A stretch of 64,000 bases of DNA from SZUA-35 sp964351995 (GTDB taxonomy: Bacteria > Actinomycetota > Acidimicrobiia > Acidimicrobiales > SZUA-35). The notes below the pieces were generated by a model. It searched no databases. It saw only the letters and a program-made list of their open reading frames with translations, and had not been told where the DNA came from. Position numbers and translations under genes: made by a program. Of the stretch, positions 33,003-41,972 are shown in pieces (position 1 is the stretch's first letter; each line of letters begins with the position of its first letter). The stretch lies in contig CAYGQE010000018.1 of the NCBI GenBank assembly GCA_964351995.1, positions 28,812 to 92,811 of the forward strand. The letters are read 5' to 3'.

Positions 33003-33009
33003 CGTAGCG
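33003..33009. promoter_or_regulatory. Second TetR half-site
   Basis: CGTAGCG followed by TTTT, overlapping the tetR start region and identical to the right arm of the dyad at 33103-33120. Consistent with autoregulation; a single half-site is weak evidence. Confidence 0.35.
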
Positions 33010-33102
33010 TTTTGGTGAGGCTTCGAAGAACCGGGAAAGGCCGTCACCTGCCTGTGACATCAGTCTCGATCCCGAGAGATGCTTGCTGTCTCCGAGTCAT
33101 AT

Positions 33103-33120
33103 CGCTACGCTCCCGTAGCG
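33103..33120. promoter_or_regulatory. Candidate TetR operator upstream of the MMPL exporter
   Basis: CGCTACG (33103-33109) and CGTAGCG (33114-33120) form an 18-bp dyad with a 4-nt centre, placed 73 bp before the exporter start and 113 bp before tetR. Size and symmetry fit a TetR dimer site. Confidence 0.55.
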
Positions 33121-33192
33121 TTATCGCCCGGTGCCCTCATCGGTGTTTCCCTCCAGCCGATCCTTTCTGTTCTTCCCCGCCAAGGAGCCCAC

Positions 33193-35577
33193 ATGTACGA
33201 ACGTCTTGCCCGCTGGTGTTTCAACAATGCGTGGAAGGTTGTTGCTGGGTGGATCGTTGCCTTCATCGGGATCGCAGCGGCCACTGGTGCGGTCGGTCCG
33301 GCTTATGACGGCAGCTTCGAGATCCCCGAGTCTGACTCGGCCTCTGGCTTCGAGGTGATCGAGACCTACTTCGGCGGTGCGGGCGCCGGTTTGCCAGGCT
33401 CCATTGTCTTCCAGGCAGAACAGGGTGTGGCCGACCCTGAAGTCGCCGCGGCGATGAGCGGCCTGTTCGACACCATCAGGTCAGAGAGCGGCGAAGGCGA
33501 GACCTTCGAGTCGTTGTCGCTTCGAAGCCCCTACGACGAGGGCGGCGAGGCGAACATCGCCAGTGTCGGTGAGCGGGCCGGCGAGATCGCCTACGCAAGT
33601 ATCAACCTCCCCAACGGCACCGATCAGGTCGCTGCCCAGAGCATGGGCGGTGCGATTGAAGAGCTCATCGAAGAGCAGGGCATCGAGGAGATCGAAGGCT
33701 TGCGGGTCGAGATCGGCGGCGCCTCCTTCGGCGAGTTCGAACCGCCAGAGTCTGAAGTGCTCGGCCTTGCCTTTGCCGTGTTCGTCTTGATTGTCGCCAT
33801 GGGCTCGGTGGTGGCCATGGGCACGACCATCGGTGTCGCCATTCTCGGCGTGGGCATCGGCGCAATGTTCATCACGTTGCTGTCGAACGTCATGGGGATT
33901 CCTGACTTCGCCACCACGATCGGCCTGATGATCGGACTCGGTGTCGGCATCGACTACGCACTCTTCATCGTCACCCGCTATCGCGAGGCGCTGGTCCAGG
34001 GGTTCGAGCCGGAAGATGCCACCGCGGTGGCCCTCGACACCGCTGGTCGAGCCGTGATCTTCGCCGGCGCCACCGTCGTGGTGTCGTTGCTCGGTCTGCT
34101 GCTGATCGGTCTCGGCTTCATCACCGGTCTGGGTATCGGGGCCTCGGTCACCGTGGCGGTCGTGATGTGTACGTCGATCACCTTGTTGCCCGCGTCGCTC
34201 GGCATCGTCCAGCGTCGAGTGAACCTGACCCGCTACCGCGGGCTCGCAGCAGCGGTGCTGATTTCGTTCGCCCTGCTGTGCTTCGGCCTCGGCTTTGACC
34301 CCATGACAACGTCGCTGCCGCTTTTCGTTCTCGCGATCCTGGCGCTGGCCATTGGCACGTTTCCGATCAACACCCCGCTCAAGCGAGCGTTGCCTCCTCG
34401 CAAGGAAGTCCCGATCCGCGACACCGTTTGGTACAAGCTCAGCCGCACGATCCAGGCCCGCCCGTGGGTGTTCGCCATCGGCGGCACGGTCTTCTTGCTC
34501 TTCCTCGCATCCCCGCTGCTCGGCTTGCGGATGGGCTTCTCCGACGAAGGCAACTACCTCGAAGAAACCACCACTCGGCAGGCGTACGACCTCCTGGCCG
34601 AGGGCTTTGGTCCAGGGGCGAACGGTCCGTTCGCCATCGTGACCGAACTCTCCTCGCCAGCAGACCTCGAGGTGTTGCAGGGACTGACTGCGGCGCTGAA
34701 TCAAACCGATGGCGTGGCCTTTGCCTCACCGCCGGTGCCGAACGATCCCGCCAACCCGCAGGCTGCGATCATCCAGCTGCAGCCAACGACATCGCCACAA
34801 GACGTGGAGACCGAAGCGTTGGTTGCATTGCTCCGTGAGCAGGTGGTGCCGGCAGCGGTCGAAGGAAGTGGCCTGACACCTTTCGTCACTGGGTCCACTG
34901 CCGCAAGTATCGACTTCACCAGCTTCCTCGGCGGCCGCATCTTGCTGTTCTTCGGCGTGGTGCTGGTGTTGTCGTTCCTGCTCTTGATGGCGGTCTTCCG
35001 CTCGATCATGGTGCCACTCAAGGCCGTCATCATGAACATGCTTTCGATCGGTGCCGCCTACGGCATCATCATCGCCATCTTCCAGTGGGGTTGGTTCGGA
35101 TCTATCTTCGGTGTCGAGCCTGCCCCCATCGAACCGTTCATTCCCATGCTGATGTTCGCCATCGTGTTCGGTTTGTCCATGGACTACGAGGTCTTCCTGC
35201 TCTCTCGGGTGAAGGAAGAGTTCGAGCGCACCGGCGACCCAGTCAATTCCGTCGCCGATGGTCTGGCGATGACCGCTCGGGTCATCACTGCCGCCGCTGC
35301 GATCATGGTGGTGGTCTTTGGCAGTTTCCTGTTCGAAGACGACCGCATCATCAAGCTGTTCGGCATGGGGCTGGCCACGGCGGTGTTGATCGACGCCACG
35401 TTCGTGCGCATGCTGCTGGTTCCTTCGACCATGCAGTTGCTCGGCGCCAAGAACTGGTGGCTGCCGGCCTGGCTCGATCGCATCCTGCCCAACCTCAACA
35501 TCGAAGGCGGGCATCACGAGCCGCCGGTGAGAGACGTGCCGTTGACCGAGCCAGAGCCGGAACCAGCTTCGGTCTAG
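33193..35577 (+). CDS. MMPL-family (RND) membrane exporter
   Basis: 794 aa from the ATG at 33193 with AAGGAG upstream. RND topology: TM1 (residues about 13-32), an extracytoplasmic loop, five clustered helices with GIDYALFIVTRYREAL, an additional pair of helices in the middle, a second loop and a final bundle with FGLSMDYEVFLLSRVKEEFE. The Asp-Tyr pairs (GIDYALF, SMDYEVF) are the proton-relay signature of MMPL/MmpL3-like proteins. Such proteins export lipids, hopanoids or siderophores with the proton gradient. The substrate is unknown. The C-terminal tail is acidic and Pro-rich. Likely controlled by the divergent TetR. Confidence 0.92.
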   Translation: MYERLARWCFNNAWKVVAGWIVAFIGIAAATGAVGPAYDGSFEIPESDSASGFEVIETYFGGAGAGLPGSIVFQAEQGVADPEVAAAMSGLFDTIRSESGEGETFESLSLRSPYDEGGEANIASVGERAGEIAYASINLPNGTDQVAAQSMGGAIEELIEEQGIEEIEGLRVEIGGASFGEFEPPESEVLGLAFAVFVLIVAMGSVVAMGTTIGVAILGVGIGAMFITLLSNVMGIPDFATTIGLMIGLGVGIDYALFIVTRYREALVQGFEPEDATAVALDTAGRAVIFAGATVVVSLLGLLLIGLGFITGLGIGASVTVAVVMCTSITLLPASLGIVQRRVNLTRYRGLAAAVLISFALLCFGLGFDPMTTSLPLFVLAILALAIGTFPINTPLKRALPPRKEVPIRDTVWYKLSRTIQARPWVFAIGGTVFLLFLASPLLGLRMGFSDEGNYLEETTTRQAYDLLAEGFGPGANGPFAIVTELSSPADLEVLQGLTAALNQTDGVAFASPPVPNDPANPQAAIIQLQPTTSPQDVETEALVALLREQVVPAAVEGSGLTPFVTGSTAASIDFTSFLGGRILLFFGVVLVLSFLLLMAVFRSIMVPLKAVIMNMLSIGAAYGIIIAIFQWGWFGSIFGVEPAPIEPFIPMLMFAIVFGLSMDYEVFLLSRVKEEFERTGDPVNSVADGLAMTARVITAAAAIMVVVFGSFLFEDDRIIKLFGMGLATAVLIDATFVRMLLVPSTMQLLGAKNWWLPAWLDRILPNLNIEGGHHEPPVRDVPLTEPEPEPASV

Positions 35578-35598
35578 CGACTGGCCTACGGTGGCGAG

Positions 35599-36300
35599 GT
35601 GACCTCGGAGCCATCATTTCAACTCGTTGATGTGGTGGCCGGGCCGACAACAGGCCCGATTCTCAAGGGCATCACCATCGACATCCCGTGTCGGGGAATC
35701 ACGGCGCTGGCTGGCCCGTCTGGGTCGGGCAAGTCGACGCTGTTGCGGTTGCTGAATCGGCTCGACGAACCGCTGTCTGGAACGATCTCGCTCGATGGTC
35801 GGCTCCTCAGCGAGTGGGAGCCGGTGGCTTTGCGCCGCCACGTCGGCATGGTGTTCCAGAAGCCTCCCGTGTTCGATGGTGACGTTCTCGCGAATCTCCG
35901 AGTCGCCGACGGCGATGTCACTGACGAACGAGCTCGGCATGTGCTCGACCATGTCGGTCTCGGAGCTGACCTGCTCAACCGGCAGGCCAGTGATCTCAGC
36001 GGCGGCGAGGCGCAGCGAATGTGCGTCGCCCGTGCCCTGCTCACGTTGCCCGCCGTTCTGCTCGCTGATGAGCCGACGGCGGCGCTTGATCATGAGGCCC
36101 GGCGCACGATCGAGGAGCTCGGCCTCGAGGTTGCAGCCGGCGGGGTGCCGATCGTGTGGGTCACGCACGACACCGAACAGCTGCGTCGACTGGCTGATCA
36201 CGCCATGGTGCTGATCGACGGCGAGGTGGCGGCGTTCGGCCATGTCGAGGAGCTCTCGTTGCATGGCGATCCGGCGGTCCGCGCCCTGGTGGGTGCCTGA
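35599..36300 (+). CDS. fetA: ABC transporter ATP-binding protein, FetA/YbbL-like
   Basis: 233 aa from the GTG at 35599. Walker A GPSGSGKSTLL, Q-loop VFQKPPVFDG, signature LSGGEAQRMCVARALL, Walker B VLLADEPTAALD and switch His in VTHDTEQLRR. The start codon of the following UPF0014 permease shares its last base (TGATG), so the two form one transporter. In E. coli FetAB exports iron and protects from peroxide; other homologues are tied to metal or unknown efflux. The substrate is therefore provisional. Confidence 0.82.
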   Translation: MTSEPSFQLVDVVAGPTTGPILKGITIDIPCRGITALAGPSGSGKSTLLRLLNRLDEPLSGTISLDGRLLSEWEPVALRRHVGMVFQKPPVFDGDVLANLRVADGDVTDERARHVLDHVGLGADLLNRQASDLSGGEAQRMCVARALLTLPAVLLADEPTAALDHEARRTIEELGLEVAAGGVPIVWVTHDTEQLRRLADHAMVLIDGEVAAFGHVEELSLHGDPAVRALVGA

Positions 36301-37079
36301 TGGATCGCACCGACATCGGGCTCTTCGGCATGGCAGCGTCGTCGCTTCTGATCGCTGTGGCCGTCGGGATCTCGCTGTGGCGTCACCTGGGCCTCGAACG
36401 AAGTCTCCTCTTCGCTGCACTACGGGCGCTCGTCCAGCTGATTCTGGTCGGCTACGCGCTGCAGCTCATCGTGGACCCAGACGATCCACTGATCTTCTCG
36501 TTGCTGTGGCTTGTGTTCATGCACCTGTTTGCGGCCTACACCACACAGCAGCGGGCGGCCGACGTGCCAGCGGTGTTTCGGCTGTCTCTCATGGCCTACG
36601 CCGCCAGTGCCGTGGTGACACTCGGTGTCTTGTTCGGCTTCGGCGTGTATGAGATCGAGGGCCGGACGATCGTTCCGTTGGCCGGCATCGTCATCGGCAA
36701 CTCGCTGTCGGCAACGGTGCTGGTCTCTCGACAGCTCTTCACCGCCGCTGCAGCCCAACGGACGGACATCGAGGGCCGACTCGCACTCGGGCTCTCGGCA
36801 ACGCAGGCGTTTCAGCCCCACCTCCGTCAGGCGCTTCGAACGGCGTTGGTGCCCCAGATCGAGTCGACCAAGGCGGTTGGCATCATCGCTTTGCCCGGGG
36901 CCATGGTCGGCCTGATCTTGGCTGGCGTCGAACCGGTCGATGCCGTGCGAGTGCAGCTCTCGGTGATGTACTTGGTGCTTGGCAGCGTGGCGACCACGAC
37001 TGCAGTGATGAGCCTCGGCATCTCCCGGCGGCTGTTCACTTCGGCAGATCAGCTCCGGCGGTTCGATCTGCCGTCGTGA
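36300..37079 (+). CDS. fetB: UPF0014-family permease, FetB/YbbM-like
   Basis: 259 aa, six to seven helices. The family signature LVPQIESTKAVGIIALPGAM followed by VGLILAG is intact. It pairs with the upstream ATPase by a one-base overlap. Its 3' end overlaps the convergent MFS gene by 31 bp. Iron export is the role of the E. coli homologue; no iron-regulatory site is visible here. Confidence 0.85.
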   Translation: MDRTDIGLFGMAASSLLIAVAVGISLWRHLGLERSLLFAALRALVQLILVGYALQLIVDPDDPLIFSLLWLVFMHLFAAYTTQQRAADVPAVFRLSLMAYAASAVVTLGVLFGFGVYEIEGRTIVPLAGIVIGNSLSATVLVSRQLFTAAAAQRTDIEGRLALGLSATQAFQPHLRQALRTALVPQIESTKAVGIIALPGAMVGLILAGVEPVDAVRVQLSVMYLVLGSVATTTAVMSLGISRRLFTSADQLRRFDLPS

Positions 37080-38377
37080 CCCGGCTCCTGCTTGCGGCGA
37101 ACGGGCCTGGCGAGCACCGAGATTGCGCTCGTTGCTCGAGACGAGACCGGAACCCACGGGCGCTGACGTTCCATCGGAAGCGCATCCCTCACCATGATTC
37201 GATAGCCGATGTAGGCGGCCATGAGGCCGTGGGTGACTGACAACAGGATGAAGAACGCCTGGTCGGTCACGGTCAACAAGACGGCGGTGAGGAGGGGGCC
37301 AACGACAGCACCGGCACCGTTGATCATGACAAGGGAAGAACTGGCAGCGACCATCTTCGAGTTCGGGATCCAGTCGTTGGTGTAGGCGATTGCCAACGAA
37401 TACAGCGGGAACATCAGACCGCCGAGCACGAACATCACCAGCGTGCCCAGAAGCGACGTCGGGTCGAGAGCCGTCAGAACGAGTGCAACGACAGACGCTG
37501 CTGTTGCCACGAACGCCAACATGCCGCGTCGGGGTAGGCGGTCCGACAAGATGCCGAGCGGGAATTGGAACACCACCGCACCTGCGATGGGGGCGAAGAG
37601 GAACAACGCCGTTTCGTTGCTGGTGAAACCTGACCGCGTGGCGTACACGGCGCCCATGCCGAACAGCACGCCGGCTGAGGTGCCGACGAGGAACATGCTG
37701 ACGGTTCCTGTTGGCACTGTCTTGATGAGCTCTCGCAGCGACATCGGTTCGGGTGTGGTGATGGGAGGCGCCGATGTGGTCGACAGCGAGACGGGTAGAA
37801 CTGCGATCGAGATGAGTACCGAAGCGACGATGAAGAGGGTGACGTCGAGGGGGCTCGCCGTGACCAACAGCGCCTGACCAATGGCGACGCCACCCATCGA
37901 AACCACCATGTAGGCCGCAAGGAGACGACCGCGTGTTTTGGCGGTGGCGATGTCGTTCAGCCACGACTCGGCGACGACGTAGAGCCCGGCCATGCAGGCG
38001 CCGGTGATGAACCTTGCCGGCCCCCACACGATCGGGTAGATGGCGATGGCCTGAACCAAGGCAACCGTCGATGCCAACGACGCCAATGCAGCGAACACTC
38101 GAACGTGACCGACTGACGCAAGCAGCCGAATGGCCAGGCGCGACCCCACGAGGAAGCCGCCGAAGTAGGCAGCCATGATCACACCGGTGGCGATGCCGTT
38201 GAAGGATTCGAGCTCGGCTCGTATGCCGATGACCGAACCACCGAGTGCGTTGCCGATCATGAGCAACGCCATGCCGAGCAGAAGGGCTGAGGCTGCAGAC
38301 GCCGGACTGATCTGCGGCGTGGGTGAGACTGAAGCGGGGTCGATGTCCTCGACGGCGGGGGCTGTTTCGGTGGTCAT
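37049..38377 (-). CDS. Major facilitator superfamily permease (YcaD-like)
   Basis: 442 aa from the ATG at 38377, 12 predicted helices. It lacks drug-pump motif C and resembles YcaD/YfkF-type sugar-phosphate or amino-acid permeases: the segment LDVTLFIVASVLISIAVLP precedes a long central loop with PEPMSLRELIKTVPTG, which is typical of that group. The cytosolic loop RFTGACM/GLYVVAESWLND (conserved AESWLN) supports it. The substrate is unknown. Convergent overlap with fetB; divergent from the VanY-like gene (177 bp). Confidence 0.85.
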   Translation of the reverse strand: MTTETAPAVEDIDPASVSPTPQISPASAASALLLGMALLMIGNALGGSVIGIRAELESFNGIATGVIMAAYFGGFLVGSRLAIRLLASVGHVRVFAALASLASTVALVQAIAIYPIVWGPARFITGACMAGLYVVAESWLNDIATAKTRGRLLAAYMVVSMGGVAIGQALLVTASPLDVTLFIVASVLISIAVLPVSLSTTSAPPITTPEPMSLRELIKTVPTGTVSMFLVGTSAGVLFGMGAVYATRSGFTSNETALFLFAPIAGAVVFQFPLGILSDRLPRRGMLAFVATAASVVALVLTALDPTSLLGTLVMFVLGGLMFPLYSLAIAYTNDWIPNSKMVAASSSLVMINGAGAVVGPLLTAVLLTVTDQAFFILLSVTHGLMAAYIGYRIMVRDALPMERQRPWVPVSSRATSAISVLARPVRRKQEPGHDGRSNRRS

Positions 38378-38554
38378 CGAATGCCAATCAGAAGAGAACG
38401 ATCGTGTGAAGTGCGATCAGATCGATGGAGGGATGGGACGCTAACAAGCGGCCTGAGGTTCGGCTGCCCAGATCGCAGAATGAGAGGGTTGTGGTCGGTA
38501 GGTCAATCGACCCAATTGGTCACACTTGGGGCCGGAATCTGTCGATACGAAGAA

Positions 38555-39769
38555 GTGCGACAAATCCCTCTCGGGCTGCGACTGTTCGTGGCCGTTTTCC
38601 TCTCGTTGGCGGTGGCCCCCGCGTTCGCTGGCGCCCAGCCCGATGATGCGACCGTGGAGGACGACGGGCTGGTTCGCAATGCTCTCGAGGCCATTGCGTT
38701 CGATCCGTGGCTCTTGCCCGACGACGAGGTCGTTCCTCGGCGAGCCGATGTGATCGCCTACGAGCGCTTCACAAGCGCCGCCGCAGCCGAAACTGCGGCA
38801 GCTGTTGCCGAGACCGAGGCCGAACTGCTCGCCGCCGAAGGAGAGCTCGCCGATGCACTCGTGCATCGCGCCGACATGGAGATCGAGGTCGAAGGCTTCT
38901 CGATCGAGATGTGGTTCCTCGGTGACCTCGGGCTGCAAGAGATCTACGGCTCCGAAGCTGAACGAGCGCGCCAGGCCGAACCAGTGGTCGCCGTCACAGA
39001 AGCGCTCATCGCTCGAGTCGAGGCGGCCGATGCGGCGATCGTCGATGCCGAGACAGAGGTCGCCGCCATCGAGGTCGAGCTCGCCGAGCGAGCAGCGGCC
39101 GACGATGCGGCCCGCAAGCTGCTTCGCGATGCAACGCAGATTCGTGAGCGGTTCGAATCAATGGTGTCTGACCGCAATGAAGCGATCGAACGCTGGAGCC
39201 ACGAGGCGCTCGAATCCGAGTCCGAAGACATCGAGTTCGCCACGATCACGTCGGTGGTCGTACAGGTGCCGGTCGAGGTGCCAGCAACACCGGGTGTTGA
39301 CGGCAACGAGGTCGCACAGGGCGGGCTTCCGGACGACGCCGAAGCTCAGGCCGCAGCGGCGCCTGCGGATGTCCCGAGACAGGGGACGACGGTCGCCATC
39401 GCTCCGATCATGGTCAACGCCGACATCGCTGGCCAGGTGCAAGCACTCATCGGGGCGGCCCGGTCTGACGGCATCAACCTGCACGGTGGCGGCTACCGGC
39501 CAGTCGCAGATCAGATCACGTTGCGCATTGCCCACTGCGGTACGAGCGGATTCGACATGTTTGAAAAGCCCGCCGGCGAGTGCACGCCACCCACCGCACG
39601 GCCCGGCTTCTCGCAACACGAACTCGGTCTTGCCATCGACTTCACCGTGGACGGCGCCATTCTCACCGCTGGCAGCCCGGGCTTCAATTGGATGGTCGCC
39701 AACGCCGGCAGCTTCGGCTTGATCAACCTCCCCAGCGAGCCTTGGCACTGGTCCACGACCGGCGGCTAG
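38555..39769 (+). CDS. Secreted VanY-like D-alanyl-D-alanine carboxypeptidase (M15B) with coiled-coil stalk
   Basis: 404 aa from the GTG at 38555, chosen because a signal peptide follows (GLRLFVAVFLSLAVAPAFA, cleavage about residue 24). The next 180 residues are an Ala/Glu-rich coiled coil. The C-terminal peptidase domain has GGGYRPVADQITLR, FSQHELGLAIDF (SxHxxGxAxD zinc site) and the last ligand His in EPWHWS. It trims the terminal D-Ala from peptidoglycan stem peptides outside the membrane. The coiled coil resembles those that tether wall hydrolases near FtsX-like partners, which is inference. Confidence 0.88.
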   Translation: MRQIPLGLRLFVAVFLSLAVAPAFAGAQPDDATVEDDGLVRNALEAIAFDPWLLPDDEVVPRRADVIAYERFTSAAAAETAAAVAETEAELLAAEGELADALVHRADMEIEVEGFSIEMWFLGDLGLQEIYGSEAERARQAEPVVAVTEALIARVEAADAAIVDAETEVAAIEVELAERAAADDAARKLLRDATQIRERFESMVSDRNEAIERWSHEALESESEDIEFATITSVVVQVPVEVPATPGVDGNEVAQGGLPDDAEAQAAAAPADVPRQGTTVAIAPIMVNADIAGQVQALIGAARSDGINLHGGGYRPVADQITLRIAHCGTSGFDMFEKPAGECTPPTARPGFSQHELGLAIDFTVDGAILTAGSPGFNWMVANAGSFGLINLPSEPWHWSTTGG

Positions 39770-39810
39770 CGCTGTCTCCCTCCCTCCCTCTCGCTCGACC
39801 TCTCTCGTCA

Positions 39811-39856
39811 ACCTGGACAGCATTCTCCGCCCCGAGGCGGAGGAACTTGCCCAGGT
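39811..39856. repeat. Structured repeat D at the 3' side of the DUF559 gene
   Basis: An imperfect palindrome (ACCTGG...CCAGGT outside, CTCCGCC/GGCGGAG inside) ending one base before the stop codon of the DUF559-type gene. A 43-nt core is shared with repeat E (40870-40921) in the same orientation with seven changes, including paired changes that keep the inner stem. Confidence 0.7.
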
Positions 39857-40789
39857 CTAGCGGCGAGGAAGAAATTGGGCCAGGCGCTCGATGACGTAGC
39901 CCGGTCGATCGTGGACATCTCGATACGTGAACCGCATGGGTACCAAGGTCGTCGCGGCAATGATGCGGTTCTGCCGCTCGAGGTCCGAGGCCAACTGCTC
40001 GGCTGTGCCGTGAGCCAACATCGAATCGCATTCAGCCCAGCAACCGAATTCGGGCCAGGCATGGTCGAGTTGGTAGGTCTTGCCATCGCAACGAACTCGG
40101 TGCTGGCGCAGCGGCGTTGGGAAGCCGCCTCGAATGATGATTCGTTCGAAGTCCTGTTCGAACGTCGTGGCTTTCGGTCCAACGAGATCGGTCCGGACCG
40201 CAAGGCACTGGCGCATCCGGACGACTCCTGGCCGACCTCGGCGAGCGAGTTCGAGAAAGCGGACAGCGAGTTCGGACTCTGTCATGGGCGTGTTCTCGAC
40301 TGCGGCCGAGATCAATCGATGGAGCTGGTCGACTGACACCATCCGGGCGGCGTCGATCAGCGATCTGGCAGGGGTCGTGGTCGTCACGCCTCGGTAGGTG
40401 ATGGCATCACTCGGGAGCAGATCGGTTGATCGCAAGAGCTGTCGCCCGGCAACCGAGGGTCGCCGGCTTCGCTCGCTGATGACGACGATTCGCTCGGGCC
40501 TTGCGCCGACGTTCATCCAGTGAAGTGCGGTCGTGGCCGCCAACGCGCACCCGTCGCCGCCCAAGAGCGCGGTCTGCCGTACGCGATCGTCGTACGTCCA
40601 TGGCAGAGCCGCTGATCGATACCAACCTGGAGCGACGCGTTCGATGAGTTGGCGGCTGACGAGTTCGCTGACGGCGCTGCGCCCAAAGCCGTAGTCGGCA
40701 AGGTCGGCGGCAGATATGAAGCCTGATCGATGCCTTACCGATCGGGTGACAGCGGCGAGTCGATCGGCGAGCGGTGCGTGTTGGCCCAT
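39857..40789 (-). CDS. AbiEi-antitoxin-like winged helix / DUF559 nuclease-fold protein
   Basis: 310 aa from the ATG at 40789; a GTG at 40843 is possible. The N-terminal 70 residues resemble the winged-helix seen in type IV AbiEi antitoxin-like proteins (DYGFGRSAVSELVSRQLIER). The C-terminal 100 residues match the DUF559/Vsr-like PD-(D/E)xK fold: YQLDHAWPEFGCWAECD with the D...ExD pattern, then a conserved His and SDLERQNRI. Abundant in Actinobacteria and usually solitary, without an AbiEii toxin, as here. DNA cleavage is predicted by fold only. It is bracketed by two related structured repeats (D and E), suggesting a mobile or selfish unit. Confidence 0.72.
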   Translation of the reverse strand: MGQHAPLADRLAAVTRSVRHRSGFISAADLADYGFGRSAVSELVSRQLIERVAPGWYRSAALPWTYDDRVRQTALLGGDGCALAATTALHWMNVGARPERIVVISERSRRPSVAGRQLLRSTDLLPSDAITYRGVTTTTPARSLIDAARMVSVDQLHRLISAAVENTPMTESELAVRFLELARRGRPGVVRMRQCLAVRTDLVGPKATTFEQDFERIIIRGGFPTPLRQHRVRCDGKTYQLDHAWPEFGCWAECDSMLAHGTAEQLASDLERQNRIIAATTLVPMRFTYRDVHDRPGYVIERLAQFLPRR

Positions 40790-40869
40790 GGGACGTCCCG
40801 GGTCGGAGGTGCGACGGGGGAAGTCCCGATTGACCGTATCCACCGGTCGCTCGTGGTGGCGTCACCTCC

Positions 40870-40921
40870 CGAACGTGGACAGAATTTTCCGCCTCGAGGC
40901 GGAAAAAGTTGGCCAGGTTCG
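40870..40921. repeat. Structured repeat E at the 5' side of the DUF559 gene
   Basis: CGAAC...GTTCG outer arms and a perfect 18-nt palindrome TTCCGCCTCGAGGCGGAA inside. Same orientation as repeat D and 36 of 43 core positions identical. It lies between the DUF559 gene start and the stop of the MetF-like gene. Confidence 0.7.
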
Positions 40922-40935
40922 TCGAGCCGCGAGGG

Positions 40936-41823
40936 CTAGTTGGCGAGGGTTTCTTGGCGCCAGGCTTCGGTGGCCTCGACTTGGTTGAAGGTGTACATGT
41001 GCACGCCGGCAACGCCGAGTTCGAGGTTTGCCTCGGACAGCGGGAGTAACAAGTCGTTCGGGTCGTAATGTGTTGAGGTCAGCATCTTGGTGATCGCGGC
41101 CCGGTTCTTCTTGAGGTACCCGAGCGACTGGCCGAGGCCAATGCGCATGCCCGTGCTCATCAGCTTGGTCTTGTCGACCACGCCGGAGATGCCGAGGTGC
41201 ACGGGCAGGGTGAGACCGGCCGCTCGCTCGGCTCGAAGCCACGCCTCGATGACTTCGGCATCGAAGCACATCTGGGTGCTACACCAGCCAGCCACACCGG
41301 CCTCGGCCAGCATCGCCTGTTTGGCATGCAGCGCCGAACGTAGCTTTTCATCTGAGATGTAGGCGTGGTGATCGGGGTAGGCGGTCACGCCAATCGCATC
41401 GAGGCCGTGATCGGTTTCGAGGAAGTCTCGGAGGAATTCGATGGCGTCGAAGTAGTCGCCCGGTGGGTCGGCGTCGCCGCCAACCAGGAACATCTTCGAG
41501 ACGCCGCTCGAACGGCACCATGCGGCGAGCTCGATAGTGTGAGCGCGGTCTCGGACCATCCGGGCCGAGAAATGAGGGATCGGGGCGTAGCCCTGAGCGA
41601 GGAAACCTTCGGTCAAACGCTGTGTCTCTTCGATGCCCTTCGCTGGCGAGCACGTGACGGACAAGGGTGCGCCTGCCGGAAGATGCTCCCTGGCTGCCTC
41701 GAGGCTCTTCATCGGGACGAGCTCGATGGTGAAGTTGCGGGTGAGTTCGAGCCGGTGAGCCCGAGCGGCCTCGGACTCGGGGAACTCGTCGACGGTTGCG
41801 TCTTTCTTGCGGAACAGGACCAT
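40936..41823 (-). CDS. Methylenetetrahydrofolate reductase-like protein
   Basis: 295 aa from the ATG at 41823 with GGGAGATA upstream. TIM-barrel MetF family (COG0685): TIELVPMKSLEAAREHLP, LSVTCSPAKGIEETQRLTEG, PIPHFSARMVRDRAHTIE, FLVGGDADPPGDYFDAIEFL, then GWCSTQMCFDAEVIEAWL. MetF normally reduces methylene-THF to methyl-THF with FAD. In methyl-oxidising bacteria it runs in reverse. The gene lies downstream of fhs under the GntR gene, in the second half of the C1 module, so an oxidative role is plausible. It is a divergent family member and could act on a related pterin substrate. Confidence 0.82.
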   Translation of the reverse strand: MVLFRKKDATVDEFPESEAARAHRLELTRNFTIELVPMKSLEAAREHLPAGAPLSVTCSPAKGIEETQRLTEGFLAQGYAPIPHFSARMVRDRAHTIELAAWCRSSGVSKMFLVGGDADPPGDYFDAIEFLRDFLETDHGLDAIGVTAYPDHHAYISDEKLRSALHAKQAMLAEAGVAGWCSTQMCFDAEVIEAWLRAERAAGLTLPVHLGISGVVDKTKLMSTGMRIGLGQSLGYLKKNRAAITKMLTSTHYDPNDLLLPLSEANLELGVAGVHMYTFNQVEATEAWRQETLAN

Positions 41824-41843
41824 TGTTATCTCCCGACCAAGGC

Positions 41844-41866
41844 TGTGCTTGAGGGGACCTGACCCC
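41844..41866. repeat. Single arm of the REP-like family (locus C)
   Basis: 23 nt matching the outer arm of locus B with one change, just upstream of the MetF-like start. The partner arm is absent. The following 41885-41975 stretch is low in complexity, with GCGAAGCGGAGC twice. Confidence 0.6.
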
Positions 41867-41972
41867 GGTTTTTGGGCTGTTCAGGCTGCGAAGCGGAGCG
41901 GAGCTGCGGCGCAGAAGCGAGGTGGATTGGCCGAGCCGTGCGAGCCTGGCGGGAGCGAAGCGGAGCCAGCAT

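Noticed and set aside
39773..39800. Pyrimidine-rich tract after the VanY-like gene as a terminator
   Set aside because: CTCCC repeats without any paired arm; no hairpin.
39857..40789. A complete type IV toxin-antitoxin pair
   Set aside because: Only the AbiEi-like winged helix is present, fused to a DUF559 domain; there is no AbiEii nucleotidyltransferase gene beside it.
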